The position numbers and the translations under genes are program-made. Of a stretch of DNA of 64,000 bases, positions 26,223-34,191 are shown piece by piece (positions within the stretch are counted from its first letter, which is position 1; every line of letters begins with the position of its first letter). The stretch comes from DASSQJ01 sp963773655 (GTDB lineage Bacteria; Actinomycetota; Actinomycetes; Actinomycetales; Dermatophilaceae), in assembly GCA_963773655.1 (NCBI GenBank), contig CAVZBX010000003.1:434001-498000 (forward strand). Reading direction: 5' to 3'. The notes under the pieces were generated by a model that was not told where the DNA came from, ran no database searches, and saw only the letters and a list, made by a program, of their open reading frames with translations.

Positions 26223-28481
26223 TCACTCCCTCGGTGAGGCCGGCCCGGGAGCGCGCCGGTCCGCCAGGACGACGAGGCGCTCGGTGGCGCGGGTCATCGC
26301 GACGTAGCGGTCCACGGCCCCCTCGACGCCGTCGCCGAACCGGTCGGGTTCGACGAGCACGACGAGGTCGAACTCGAGGCCCTTCACGAGCGCCGGGGTG
26401 AGCGAGCGCACCCGCGGCGGCGGCGCGTACCCCGGCGCCCCGATGACGCAGGCGGTCCCCTCGGGATGCTCCCGCAGCCAGGCCTGGACGATGTCGTCGA
26501 GCCCGGAGGCGTCGCCGCGGCGCACCGGGACACCACTGCTCCGGACCGACACGGGCACGTTGGCGTCGGGCACCGCGGCCCGGATCACCGGTTCGGCCAC
26601 GGTCATGACCTCCCGCGGGGTCCGGTAGTTGACCGTCAGCGGCGCCAGCGCAACGCGCTCGAGCCCCACCCGGGCGAGCCGCTCCTCCCACGACCCGACG
26701 AAGCCGTGGTGGGCCTGGGTGCGGTCGCCCACGACGGTGAGGCTCTGCGAGGGGCAGCGTCGCAGCACCATCTGCCACTCGGCGTCGGTGAGCTCCTGGG
26801 CCTCGTCGACGACGACGTGCGCGAACGGTCCGGCGAGGAGGTCTCGGTGGGGCCCGGGTGCGCCGCCCCCGTCCACGAGGGCTCCCCGCAGGTCCTGGCC
26901 GCGCAGCATCGACATCACCCGCATCTCGGAGTCGTCGGCCGCCACCAGGTCGTCGACGACGTCCGCCATCCGGGCCCGCTCGATCCGCTCGCCGGCCTCC
27001 CGCAGCCGACGTCGCCGTGGCTCCTCCGGGTCACCGAGGCGCATCCGCACCGCGTCGACCAGGGGCAGGTCGGAGGTGGTCCACGCCTCCGGGTCCGCGC
27101 GCTGGAGGAGGTGGACCTCGTCCGGCGTCAGCCAGGGCGCGCACCGTCGCAGGTAGGCGGGAACGGTCCAGAGGTCCCCGACCAGGTCGGTGGCCTCGAG
27201 CAGCGGCCAGGCGCGGGAGAAGGCGCGGACGAGGTCCCGGTTCCCGCCCAGCGAGCGGCGCAGTGCTTCGGCGGGGTCTGCGCCGGGGAGCCCGTAGGCG
27301 TCGAACTCGTCGTCCGACCCGTCCGGTCCGACTGGTCCGTCACCGTCGTCACCGTGGGTGCCGAGGACGTCGCGCAGCCGGTCCACGAGGATGCCGAGCA
27401 GGGCCTCCCAGACCTCCTCCCGGGCGTCGTTGTGCGCCGTCCCGGGCGCGGGCGCGTCGAAGGCCTCGGCCCAGCCCTGCGCGTCGAGGACGACGTCGGC
27501 CCACGGGGTGCTCACCTCGAGGGCTTCGCTCGGCGGCTCCTCGTAGAGCCGGACCGCGGGCTCGACCGCACCGGCCATCCGGGCGTCCGCCTTCAGCCGG
27601 GCCACCCGGGTGTCGGCCTCGGTGCCGGCGCGCGCCCCCTCGGGGAGCAGGTCGCGCAGGGTGCAGGTGAGCACGCCCTCCTCGCCGAGGCTCGGCAGCA
27701 CGTCCGAGACGTAGGCCAGGTAGGGCTCGCTGGGCCCGACGACGAGCACCCCGCCGCGGCGGTGGCCGAGCCGGGGGTCGGCGTACAGCAGGTAGGCCGT
27801 GCGGTGCAGCGCGACCACCGTCTTACCGGTCCCGGGGCCGCCGTCGACGACGAGGGCGCCGTGCGACCCGGCCCGGATGATGGCGTCCTGGTCCGCCTGG
27901 ATGGTGCCGAGGACGTCCCGCATCCGCTCCGAGCGGCTCGCCCCGAGGCTCGCGATGAAGGCCGACTGGTCGTCGAGGGCGGCGTGGCTCGACAGGCCCT
28001 CCTCGGTGAAGACCTCGTCCCAGTAGTCGGTGATGCGGCCGCCGCTCCAGCGGTACCGGCGGCGGCTCGCCAGCCCCATCGGGCGGGCGTGGGTCGCGGC
28101 GAAGAACGGCTCCGCCGCCGGCGACCGCCAGTCGACGAGCAGGCGGCGCCCGTCGGCGTCGGTGAGCCCGAGCCGGCCGACGTACAGCGGCTCGGGGTCC
28201 CCCTCGGCGACCGTGTGGCCGAGGCAGAGGTCGAGGCCGTGACGCTGCAGCGTGCGGAGCCTGGCGGAGAGCCGGTGCACCTCGAGGTCGCGGTCCAGGG
28301 CCTGCTGGCCGGACCCGGCGGGGGCACGGCGGGTCGCCTCGAGCCGTTCGGTGAGGTCGGCGACGGCCCGCTCGAGGGTCGCGGCCACGGCGGCGAAGTG
28401 GCTCTCGTCGGCGGCGAGCTCGTGCGGGACGGCCTTGTGGGCCAGGTGTCGGGGGAGGGCGAAGACGGTCGGCGGTTCCAC
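26223..28481 (-). CDS. helR: HelD-like RNA polymerase recycling ATPase, probable HelR
   Basis: The 752-residue protein starts MEPPTVFALPRHLAHKAVPH. It carries an N-terminal coiled arm (residues about 25-55), the HelD-type YVGRLGLTDADGRRLLVDWR, Walker A VVDGGPGTGKTVVALHRTAY (GKT near residue 220), Walker B HVVVDEAQELTDAEWQMV and VNYRTPREVMTVAEPV. HelR enzymes displace rifamycins from RNA polymerase and are induced through a rifamycin-associated element; such an element lies about 80 bp upstream at 28558-28581. HelR rather than a second general HelD is therefore inferred from that site plus sequence divergence from the copy at 6904-9117. Confidence 0.78.
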   Translation of the reverse strand: MEPPTVFALPRHLAHKAVPHELAADESHFAAVAATLERAVADLTERLEATRRAPAGSGQQALDRDLEVHRLSARLRTLQRHGLDLCLGHTVAEGDPEPLYVGRLGLTDADGRRLLVDWRSPAAEPFFAATHARPMGLASRRRYRWSGGRITDYWDEVFTEEGLSSHAALDDQSAFIASLGASRSERMRDVLGTIQADQDAIIRAGSHGALVVDGGPGTGKTVVALHRTAYLLYADPRLGHRRGGVLVVGPSEPYLAYVSDVLPSLGEEGVLTCTLRDLLPEGARAGTEADTRVARLKADARMAGAVEPAVRLYEEPPSEALEVSTPWADVVLDAQGWAEAFDAPAPGTAHNDAREEVWEALLGILVDRLRDVLGTHGDDGDGPVGPDGSDDEFDAYGLPGADPAEALRRSLGGNRDLVRAFSRAWPLLEATDLVGDLWTVPAYLRRCAPWLTPDEVHLLQRADPEAWTTSDLPLVDAVRMRLGDPEEPRRRRLREAGERIERARMADVVDDLVAADDSEMRVMSMLRGQDLRGALVDGGGAPGPHRDLLAGPFAHVVVDEAQELTDAEWQMVLRRCPSQSLTVVGDRTQAHHGFVGSWEERLARVGLERVALAPLTVNYRTPREVMTVAEPVIRAAVPDANVPVSVRSSGVPVRRGDASGLDDIVQAWLREHPEGTACVIGAPGYAPPPRVRSLTPALVKGLEFDLVVLVEPDRFGDGVEGAVDRYVAMTRATERLVVLADRRAPGPASPRE

Positions 28482-28557
28482 TGCGGCTCCGTTCTCGTGG
28501 TGTCCGGCCGGGCGCCGGCTCGCGCGCGTGGCTCGGCCGGCGATTCTGCGCCCCGGA

Positions 28558-28581
28558 GGGGGCCTTGCCGCAAGACCCCCC
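28558..28581 (-). promoter_or_regulatory. Rifamycin-associated-element-like inverted repeat upstream of helR
   Basis: The minus strand reads GGGGTCTTGCGGCAAGGCCC followed by C. Apart from one inserted T this equals the rifamycin-associated element as I remember it (GGGG, CTTGCGGCAAG, GCCCC). Its inner TTGCGG could be a -35, with CAGAAT 19 bp further on as -10, leading towards helR. On the plus strand TTGCCG, 17 bp and TATACG (28588-28593) also form a promoter-like pair. Confidence 0.7.
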
Positions 28582-28640
28582 GTGCGCTATACGTTGGAGG
28601 TGGAGGAGGGCGGGCGCCCTCCTCTTCTGCTGTCGCCGTC

Positions 28641-28746
28641 CCGGCTCTGGTCCCTCTGCGGGGGTGGCGGTGCTGCAGCACCATGAGCTCCCGGGAGCGA
28701 CCAGAGCCCGCGGGAGCGACCAGAGCCCGCAGGAGCGACCAGAGAA
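28641..28746. repeat. Hairpin plus 19-bp tandem repeat, copy B
   Basis: CCGGCTCTGGTC (28641-28652) is followed by TGCGGGGGTGGCGGTGC, a GCACCATGA segment, and 19-bp-period units beginning at 28692, 28711 and 28730 (CGGGAGCGACCAGAGCCCG; the last is partial). The design and much of the sequence match copy A at 26034-26159. It lies between helR and the spermidine-synthase-like gene. The remaining bases of this 28482-28782 gap hold the element at 28558-28581. Confidence 0.85.
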
Positions 28747-28782
28747 CGACGAACGCGGCCGGCGGCGTCGCGGGGCGATGGA

Positions 28783-29589
28783 CTAGCGGCGGCGCCAGGC
28801 CCCCCGCTCGGGGGGCTCGGGGGAGGGCGACAGGTCGCCGTCAGCGGCGCGGAACGGCCGGGCGCCCGGCACCCGGCGCAGCACGTCGGCCCCCGGCAGC
28901 ACCCCGGTGGGCAGCGGTGCCGAGGCGGTGGCGCGGCGCAGCGTGTAGAGGTCGAGCGCGGCGTCGGACGCCGCGAGGACGAGGTTGCCGAAGCGCTTGC
29001 CCTTGAGCACCTCGTGCAGCCCCACGAAGGCGGTGTGCGACAGGGTCTCGCGCACCGAGGCGTGCACCCGCGCCGCATACCGCATCCCCGGTTCGTCGGC
29101 GACGTTGGCGAGCAGCACACCGCCGGGGCGCAGCACCCGGGCGACCTCGGCGAACCACTCCGCGGAGCCGAGCGCGGGGGGCACCCGCCCGGCGGCGTAC
29201 GCGTCCAGGACGACGAGGTCGGCGCTGTCGTCGCCGAGCGCACCCACGCCCTCCTCCCCGGTGACCGGGCGGACGCGGATGCGGTGGCCGCGGGGCAGCG
29301 GCAGCTCGCGGCGCACCGCCTCGGTGAGCGCGGTATCCGGCTCGAGCACGACCTGGGGGGACCCCGGCCGGGTGGCCTGCACCCAGCGGGCCAGGGTCAG
29401 CCCGGCGCCGCCGACGTGGGTCACCCGGAGCCGACCGGCCGGCAGCAGAGCGTCGGTGCACAGGGCCAGGTGCTGGACGTACTCGAAGTCCAGGCGCTCG
29501 GGGTCGTGCACGTCGACCGCCGACTGCGGCTGGCCGTCGACGACGACGGTGACGAGCGCCCCATCCCACTCGAAGCACGCCGCGTCCAC
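28783..29589 (-). CDS. Spermidine synthase-like methyltransferase-fold protein
   Basis: The 268-residue protein starts at GTG 29589. It has a Rossmann core: RVTHVGGAGLTLARWVQATR (SAM/dcSAM glycine loop), VVLEPDTALTEAVRREL, SADLVVLDAYAAGRVPP and EVARVLRPGGVLLANVAD. This matches actinobacterial spermidine-synthase-domain proteins that lack polyamine pathway neighbours. The actual reaction is unknown. It is divergent from the acyl-CoA dehydrogenase gene, 39 bp away. Confidence 0.78.
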   Translation of the reverse strand: MDAACFEWDGALVTVVVDGQPQSAVDVHDPERLDFEYVQHLALCTDALLPAGRLRVTHVGGAGLTLARWVQATRPGSPQVVLEPDTALTEAVRRELPLPRGHRIRVRPVTGEEGVGALGDDSADLVVLDAYAAGRVPPALGSAEWFAEVARVLRPGGVLLANVADEPGMRYAARVHASVRETLSHTAFVGLHEVLKGKRFGNLVLAASDAALDLYTLRRATASAPLPTGVLPGADVLRRVPGARPFRAADGDLSPSPEPPERGAWRRR

Positions 29590-29628
29590 GCCGCCAGCGT
29601 AGGATCCGAGCCCGTCGGAAGGACAACG

Positions 29629-30798
29629 ATGACCGTCATGCGCCCCCTCGACCTCCTCGCGGTCGACGACCTCCTCGCGCCCGAGGACCGCGACCTCCAG
29701 AAGGCCGTGCGGCACTTCGTCGACGAGCGGATCCGGCCGGAGGTCGCGCAGTGGTACGACGACGGCCGCATCCCGGCCCGCGAGCTCAGCCGTGAGCTCG
29801 GCGACCTCGGCGTCCTCGGGATGCACCTCGACGGCTACGGCTGCGCGGGCACCAGCAGCACCGCCTACGGCCTGGCCTGCCTCGAGCTCGAGGCCGGTGA
29901 CTCCGGACTGCGATCGCTGGTCTCGGTCCAGGGCTCGCTCGCGATGTTCGCCATCCACGAGCACGGCTCGGAGGAGCAGAAGCAGGAGTGGCTGCCGCGG
30001 ATGGCGCGCGGCGAGGCGATCGGGTGCTTCGGCCTCACCGAGCCCGACGCGGGCTCCGACCCGGCCGCCATGCGCACGCACGCCCGCCGCGACGGCGACG
30101 ACTGGGTCCTCAGCGGCACCAAGATGTGGATCACCAACGGCACCGTGGCCGACGTCGCGGTCGTCTGGGCGCGCACCGACGACGGCATCCGCGGCTTCGT
30201 CGTCCCCACCGACACCCCGGGCCTGACCGCCACGGAGGTGCCGCGCAAGCTCTCGCTGCGCGCCTCGGTCACCGCCGAGCTCGTCCTCGACGGCGTGCGC
30301 CTCCCCGCCGACGCTCTCCTCCCGGGCCCGCGTGGCCTCTCCGGCCCGCTGTCGTGCCTGAACGAGGCGCGCTTCGGCATCGTCTTCGGGGCCGTCGGGG
30401 CCGCGCGTGACTGCCTGGAGACCGCCCTCGACTACGCCGCCAGCCGCGAGATCTTCGAGCGCCCGCTCGCGGGCTTCCAGGCCACCCAGCTGAAGGTCGC
30501 CGACATGACCGTCGAGCTCGGCACGGCGATGCTGCTCGCGCTGCACCTCGGGCGGCTCAAGGACTCCGGGCGGATCACGCCCGAGCAGGTGAGCGTCGGC
30601 AAGCTCAACAACGTCCGGGAGGCGCTGGGCATCGCCCGTCAGTGCCGCACCATCCTCGGCGCCGCCGGCATCACCGGCGACTACCCGGTGATGCGGCACG
30701 CGAACAACCTCGAGTCGGTGCTCACCTACGAGGGCACCAGCGAGGTCCACCAGCTCGTCGTCGGCCGGGCCGTCACCGGCCTTCCCGCCTTCCGCTAG
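29629..30798 (+). CDS. Acyl-CoA dehydrogenase, glutaryl-CoA dehydrogenase-like
   Basis: The 389-residue protein starts at ATG 29629 after GGAAGGA. FAD/substrate motifs are visible: CFGLTEPDAGSDPAAM, TKMWITNGTVADVAVVWART, LNEARFGIVFGAVGAARDCL and GAAGITGDYPVMRHANNLES. The catalytic base Glu lies in LTYEGTSEVHQLVVGRAVTG near residue 367, the arrangement of glutaryl-CoA dehydrogenases. It would oxidise and possibly decarboxylate a dicarboxylyl-CoA. A longer upstream frame exists but lacks conservation. Confidence 0.87.
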   Translation: MTVMRPLDLLAVDDLLAPEDRDLQKAVRHFVDERIRPEVAQWYDDGRIPARELSRELGDLGVLGMHLDGYGCAGTSSTAYGLACLELEAGDSGLRSLVSVQGSLAMFAIHEHGSEEQKQEWLPRMARGEAIGCFGLTEPDAGSDPAAMRTHARRDGDDWVLSGTKMWITNGTVADVAVVWARTDDGIRGFVVPTDTPGLTATEVPRKLSLRASVTAELVLDGVRLPADALLPGPRGLSGPLSCLNEARFGIVFGAVGAARDCLETALDYAASREIFERPLAGFQATQLKVADMTVELGTAMLLALHLGRLKDSGRITPEQVSVGKLNNVREALGIARQCRTILGAAGITGDYPVMRHANNLESVLTYEGTSEVHQLVVGRAVTGLPAFR

Positions 30799-30814
30799 GA
30801 CCGGGGGCAGCACG

Positions 30815-31192
30815 ATGCCGCCACGTCGCCGGACCAACCCCGCCGAGGGCCGCGCCGCCCTCGCGGCGTGGCGCGCCGACCCCGACACCCCCGACCGGAC
30901 GGTGCGCGCCACCGCCGTGCGGTACACCCTCGAGGAGCTCGGCGAGCGGGCACCCGGGCGCAGCGTCGAGGTGCGCGTGCCTCCGTACGCGGTCGTCCAG
31001 TGCGTGGAGGGCCCGATGCACACCCGGGGCACCCCGCCCAACGTCGTCGAGACCGACGCGCAGACCTGGCTCCTCCTCGCCACGGGGGTGTTGAGCTGGC
31101 CGCAGGCGCTCGCCGAGGGCGTGCTCCGGGTGAGCGGGACCCGGGCCGACGTGTCCCGGTGGCTGCCCCTCGTCGACGACGGACGGCGGTGA
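30815..31192 (+). CDS. Sterol carrier (SCP-like) family protein
   Basis: The 125-residue protein contains TVRATAVRYTLEELGERAPGRS, EVRVPPYAVVQCVEGPMHTRGTPPNVVETDAQTWLLLATG and WPQALAEGVLRVSGTRADVS. This is the compact SCP-2-related domain found next to purF in mycobacteria (Rv0807-like). It probably binds a lipid ligand. Here it sits 16 bp after the acyl-CoA dehydrogenase gene, consistent with one transcript. Confidence 0.78.
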   Translation: MPPRRRTNPAEGRAALAAWRADPDTPDRTVRATAVRYTLEELGERAPGRSVEVRVPPYAVVQCVEGPMHTRGTPPNVVETDAQTWLLLATGVLSWPQALAEGVLRVSGTRADVSRWLPLVDDGRR

Positions 31193-31199
31193 CCGGCCG

Positions 31200-32144
31200 A
31201 TGACCGCACCGCTGCGCCACGGCATCGTCATCCTCCCCGAGGTGGGCTGGCGCGAGAGCGGGCCCCGGTGGCGGGCGGCCGAGGAGCTGGGGTTCGACCA
31301 CGCCTGGACCTACGACCACCTCGTCTGGGCCGGGCTGCCGGACTCCCCGTGGTTCGCCGCGGTGCCCACGCTCGCCGCGGCGGCCGGGGTCACGTCGACG
31401 ATCGGGCTCGGGACGTTCGTGTCCTCGCCGAACTACCGCCACCCCTACACCTTCGCCCGCGACGTGCTCACGCTCGACGACCTCTCCGGTGGCCGCTTCC
31501 TCTGCGGGCTCGGCACCGGGGGCGACGTCGACTCGCGGATCCTCGGGGAGGAGCTGACCGTCCGCGAGCGGGTGGCCCGCTTCCACGAGTTCGTGCCCCT
31601 CCTGGACCGGCTGCTGCGCGAGGACCACGTCGAGCACGCCGGGGACTGGTACGCCCTGCACCGGGCGCGGACCCTGCCCGGGCCGGTGCGCCACCGTGTC
31701 CCCCTGCTCGTCGCGGCCGACGGTCCCCGGTCGCTGCGGCTGGCCGCCACGGTCGGCGACGGCTGGATCACCACGGGCCGCGGGGCGGACGACCTCGACG
31801 TGTGGTTCGCGGAGGTTGCGGCGCTGGCGGGTGCGTACACGCAGGCGTGCGCCGAGGCCGGCCGGGAGCCGGGCCGCCGCGTCCTCATGCTCGACGCCTC
31901 CCCCCGGTTCTCGCTCACGTCGGCCGCGCTGTACGCGGAGATGAGCGGGCGGGCCCACGAGCTCGGCTTCACCGACGTCGTCACGCACTGGCCGCGGGCC
32001 GAGGGGCCGTACGCCGGCGATGAGTCGGTGCTGGAGACGGTGGCGGCCGGGCTGCCCGGACGGGCGGCCGCGCTCAGCCGAGGCTCAGCAGGAGGACCGG
32101 CTCGGTCGTCGGGGCCGGAGAACCCCCCGCGGGCTCGACCGTGA
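31200..32144 (+). CDS. LLM-class flavin/F420-dependent oxidoreductase
   Basis: The 314-residue protein starts MTAPLRHGIVILPEVGWRES, 7 bp after the sterol-carrier gene. Family features include FDHAWTYDHLVWAGLPDSPW, TIGLGTFVSSPNYRHPYTFARD, LSGGRFLCGLGTGGDVDSRI and LAATVGDGWITTGRG. The last 25 or so residues are low-complexity and overlap the 3' end of rskA on the other strand by 71 bp. The true end of the fold is near residue 290. The substrate is unknown. Confidence 0.85.
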   Translation: MTAPLRHGIVILPEVGWRESGPRWRAAEELGFDHAWTYDHLVWAGLPDSPWFAAVPTLAAAAGVTSTIGLGTFVSSPNYRHPYTFARDVLTLDDLSGGRFLCGLGTGGDVDSRILGEELTVRERVARFHEFVPLLDRLLREDHVEHAGDWYALHRARTLPGPVRHRVPLLVAADGPRSLRLAATVGDGWITTGRGADDLDVWFAEVAALAGAYTQACAEAGREPGRRVLMLDASPRFSLTSAALYAEMSGRAHELGFTDVVTHWPRAEGPYAGDESVLETVAAGLPGRAAALSRGSAGGPARSSGPENPPRARP

Positions 32145-32811
32145 CCCCCACCGAGGAGGCGTCGCCGAGGGCGCCGTCGAGCACCGTTGGCGACCGCGCG
32201 CCCGGGGCGTCGAGGAAGCCCGCGGGACGAGGCGCCCCCGACTCCGGGATGTACCAGAGCTGGTAGGCGCTGCCCCGCGGCGCCGGCGCCAGGCCGTCGA
32301 CGGTGAGCACCGAGCGGCCGAGCGACCGGCTGTAGGCCAGCGAGGCGGACACGCCGTCGGCCGCGGTGGCGACCGTGGTGACGTCCGCAGCCTGCTGCAC
32401 CTGCTGGGCGACGGTGAGCGCCGGTTCCCCCTGGTCCCACGGCTGCCACACCAGGCCGGCCACGGCGAGCAGCACGACCGCGGCCGCCGCGGCGAGCCAG
32501 GTGGACGTCCGCCGCAGGAAGGGTACGACGACCCCGGTGCGGGGGGCGCCGTCCGGCCCGGTCGGTGCATCGTCGTTCGTCGGGGGGAGCGGGCGGACCC
32601 GGCGGATGCCGGCGAGCACGTCCTCGCGCAGCTGGGGCGGAGGCGTCGCCTCGGTGAGTGCGCCGAGCGCCCCGGCGGCCTCGGTGAGCTCCGCGACCTC
32701 GGCGCGGCAGGCGGCGCAGTCGGCGAGGTGCCGCTCGAACTGCTCCCGTTCGCCCGCGTCGAGGGCGTCGACGGCGTACGCACCGGTGAGGTGGTGCAGG
32801 TCGGGGCTCAT
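32074..32811 (-). CDS. rskA: Anti-sigma-K factor RskA
   Basis: The 245-residue protein has an N-terminal zinc-binding anti-sigma domain with His28, Cys32 and Cys35 (FERHLADCAACRAEVAEL). One transmembrane helix follows (TSTWLAAAAAVVLLAVAGLVW, about residues 101-121). The external RskA-type domain has the TVDGLAPAPRGSAYQLWYIP segment. It should hold SigK at the membrane until cleaved. Its ATG overlaps the sigK stop (ATGA). Confidence 0.92.
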   Translation of the reverse strand: MSPDLHHLTGAYAVDALDAGEREQFERHLADCAACRAEVAELTEAAGALGALTEATPPPQLREDVLAGIRRVRPLPPTNDDAPTGPDGAPRTGVVVPFLRRTSTWLAAAAAVVLLAVAGLVWQPWDQGEPALTVAQQVQQAADVTTVATAADGVSASLAYSRSLGRSVLTVDGLAPAPRGSAYQLWYIPESGAPRPAGFLDAPGARSPTVLDGALGDASSVGVTVEPAGGSPAPTTEPVLLLSLG

Positions 32812-33431
32812 ACCGGGACTCCCAACGTGTCGCGGAGACGGATCAGGCCGTCCCGGATGCGGGTCTTGGCGGTGCCGAGCGGCAGGTCGAGGAGCCGGGC
32901 GACCTCGGTGTGGGTGTAGCCGCCGAGGTAGGCCAGCTCGACGGCGTCGCGCTGGGCGTCGGTGAGGGAGGACAGGGCCCGGCGCACGCGCTGGGCCTCC
33001 ACCGAGGCGTGCGCGGCCTCGGCGGTGGCGTCGAAGTCGATGTCGCGCTCGCGGGCGGCGTGCGCGTCGTCACGGCGGCGGGCCGCCTCGCTCGAACGGA
33101 CCCGGTCGACGGCGGTGCGGTGCGCGATCGTCATCAGCCACGCCAGGGCGCTCCCGCGCCGGGGGTCGAAGCGGGCACTGGTGCGCCAGACGTCGAGGTA
33201 GACCTCCTGGGTGACCTCCTCGGACATCGCGTGGTCGCGCACGACCCGCAGCACGAGCCCGAAGAGGCGCCGGGAGGTGGTGTCGTAGAGCTCGGCGAAC
33301 GCCTGCTCGTCGCCGCGGGCGCAGCACCGGAGCAGCTCGGCGAGGTCGGGTCCGGCCAACGTCCGCGCCGGCGTCTCCCCGGGCGCCGGCGCACCGGGAC
33401 CCGGGGAGGCGTCGTTCACGGGCTCCATCAT
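32808..33431 (-). CDS. sigK: ECF sigma factor SigK
   Basis: The 207-residue protein starts at MMEPVNDASPG. Region 2 is FAELYDTTSRRLFGLVLRVV, then EEVTQEVYLDVWRTSARFDP and GSALAWLMTIAHRTAVDRVR. Region 4 is LSSLTDAQRDAVELAYLGGY, then THTEVARLLDLPLGTAKTRI, the SigK/RpoE-like pattern. The start at 33431 (or Met 33428) is used because longer frames run into the fasciclin gene, which ends 11 bp upstream. The gene order fasciclin-sigK-rskA and a SigK-like promoter ahead of the fasciclin gene suggest autoregulation. Confidence 0.93.
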   Translation of the reverse strand: MMEPVNDASPGPGAPAPGETPARTLAGPDLAELLRCCARGDEQAFAELYDTTSRRLFGLVLRVVRDHAMSEEVTQEVYLDVWRTSARFDPRRGSALAWLMTIAHRTAVDRVRSSEAARRRDDAHAARERDIDFDATAEAAHASVEAQRVRRALSSLTDAQRDAVELAYLGGYTHTEVARLLDLPLGTAKTRIRDGLIRLRDTLGVPV

Positions 33432-33442
33432 GGGCGTCGCGG

Positions 33443-34078
33443 TCAGCCCTGCGGGAGCAGGACGCCGTCGATGAGGTAGACGGTCGCGTTGGCGGTCTGG
33501 ACGTTGCCGCACAGGACCGCTGCCGAGTCGTCGACCGTGTAGTCCTCGCCCGAGCCGCTGACCGTGATGGTCGTGCCGGCGAGCGTCTCGTGGTCCCCGG
33601 CCAGCTCGTCCGGCGCGAGCCGGCCCTCGACGACGTGGCCGGTGAGCACGTCGGTGAGCAGTCCGTCCGGGTCGGCCAGGGCCTGCTCGAGGGTCGCCCG
33701 GTCCATCGCGGCGAACGCGTCGTCGGTCGGGGCGAAGACGGTGACGGACTCGGCGGAGTTCAGGGTGTCACCGAGCCCGGCCTCGGTGACGGCGGAGACG
33801 AGGGTCGACAGGACCGGGTTGTTGCTCGCGGCGGTGGCGACCGGGTCCTGTGCCATCCCCTCGAACGAGCCGGCGCCCGAGGACGGCACGGCCGCGCAGC
33901 CCGGGCCGAAGCTCTCGCCGGCGGCCGTGGCCATCGGCTCGGCCGCGCTGGTGCTCGGTGCCGACGAGCTGGTCATCGTGTCGGGGGAACCGCCGTCGGT
34001 GGCGTCGGAGCCACAGGCGGCGAGGGTGAGCGGGAGCGCCAGCGCGAGGCCGGCGACGGCGAGTCGGGTGGAACGCAT
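33443..34078 (-). CDS. Fasciclin-domain surface lipoprotein (MPT83-like)
   Basis: The 211-residue protein has a lipoprotein signal ending LTLAAC (Cys22), a serine/threonine-rich linker, and one fasciclin (FAS1) domain: NPVLSTLVSAVTEAGLGDTLNS, VTVFAPTDDAFAAMDRATLE, LTDVLTGHVVEGRL and ATVYLIDGVLLPQ. Mycobacterial MPT83/MPT70 are homologous SigK-regulated proteins. Here the gene directly precedes sigK and has a SigK-like promoter, so it likely is the main target of the regulon. Confidence 0.93.
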   Translation of the reverse strand: MRSTRLAVAGLALALPLTLAACGSDATDGGSPDTMTSSSAPSTSAAEPMATAAGESFGPGCAAVPSSGAGSFEGMAQDPVATAASNNPVLSTLVSAVTEAGLGDTLNSAESVTVFAPTDDAFAAMDRATLEQALADPDGLLTDVLTGHVVEGRLAPDELAGDHETLAGTTITVSGSGEDYTVDDSAAVLCGNVQTANATVYLIDGVLLPQG

Positions 34079-34125
34079 GGGGTGGGCTCCTTCGGGTGTG
34101 CTGTCCGTGTGCTCGTACACCCCGG

Positions 34126-34153
34126 GTTCGGAGCCCGGTGCCCGCCCGGATTG
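34126..34153 (-). promoter_or_regulatory. SigK-like promoter of the fasciclin-sigK-rskA operon
   Basis: On the minus strand CAATCC (34148-34153), 16 bp and CCGAAC (34126-34131) resemble the mycobacterial SigK consensus, recalled as CCATCC and CCGAAT. The predicted 5' leader is about 40 nt. Confidence 0.55.
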
Positions 34154-34191
34154 GACCGGCCCGCCGGGCCCGTCGGCCCGGCCGCGTCCCG

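Noticed and set aside
26089..26307. 72-codon ORF beginning MDQSRRDRPEPAD within repeat copy A
   Set aside because: It is the translation of the 19-bp tandem repeat, whose period is not a multiple of three, and it runs into the helR 3' end.
28558..28600. Plus-strand small RNA or gene from the TTGCCG-TATACG pair
   Set aside because: No open frame with a ribosome site follows on the plus strand before the convergent gene at 28783. The promoter pair alone is not enough.
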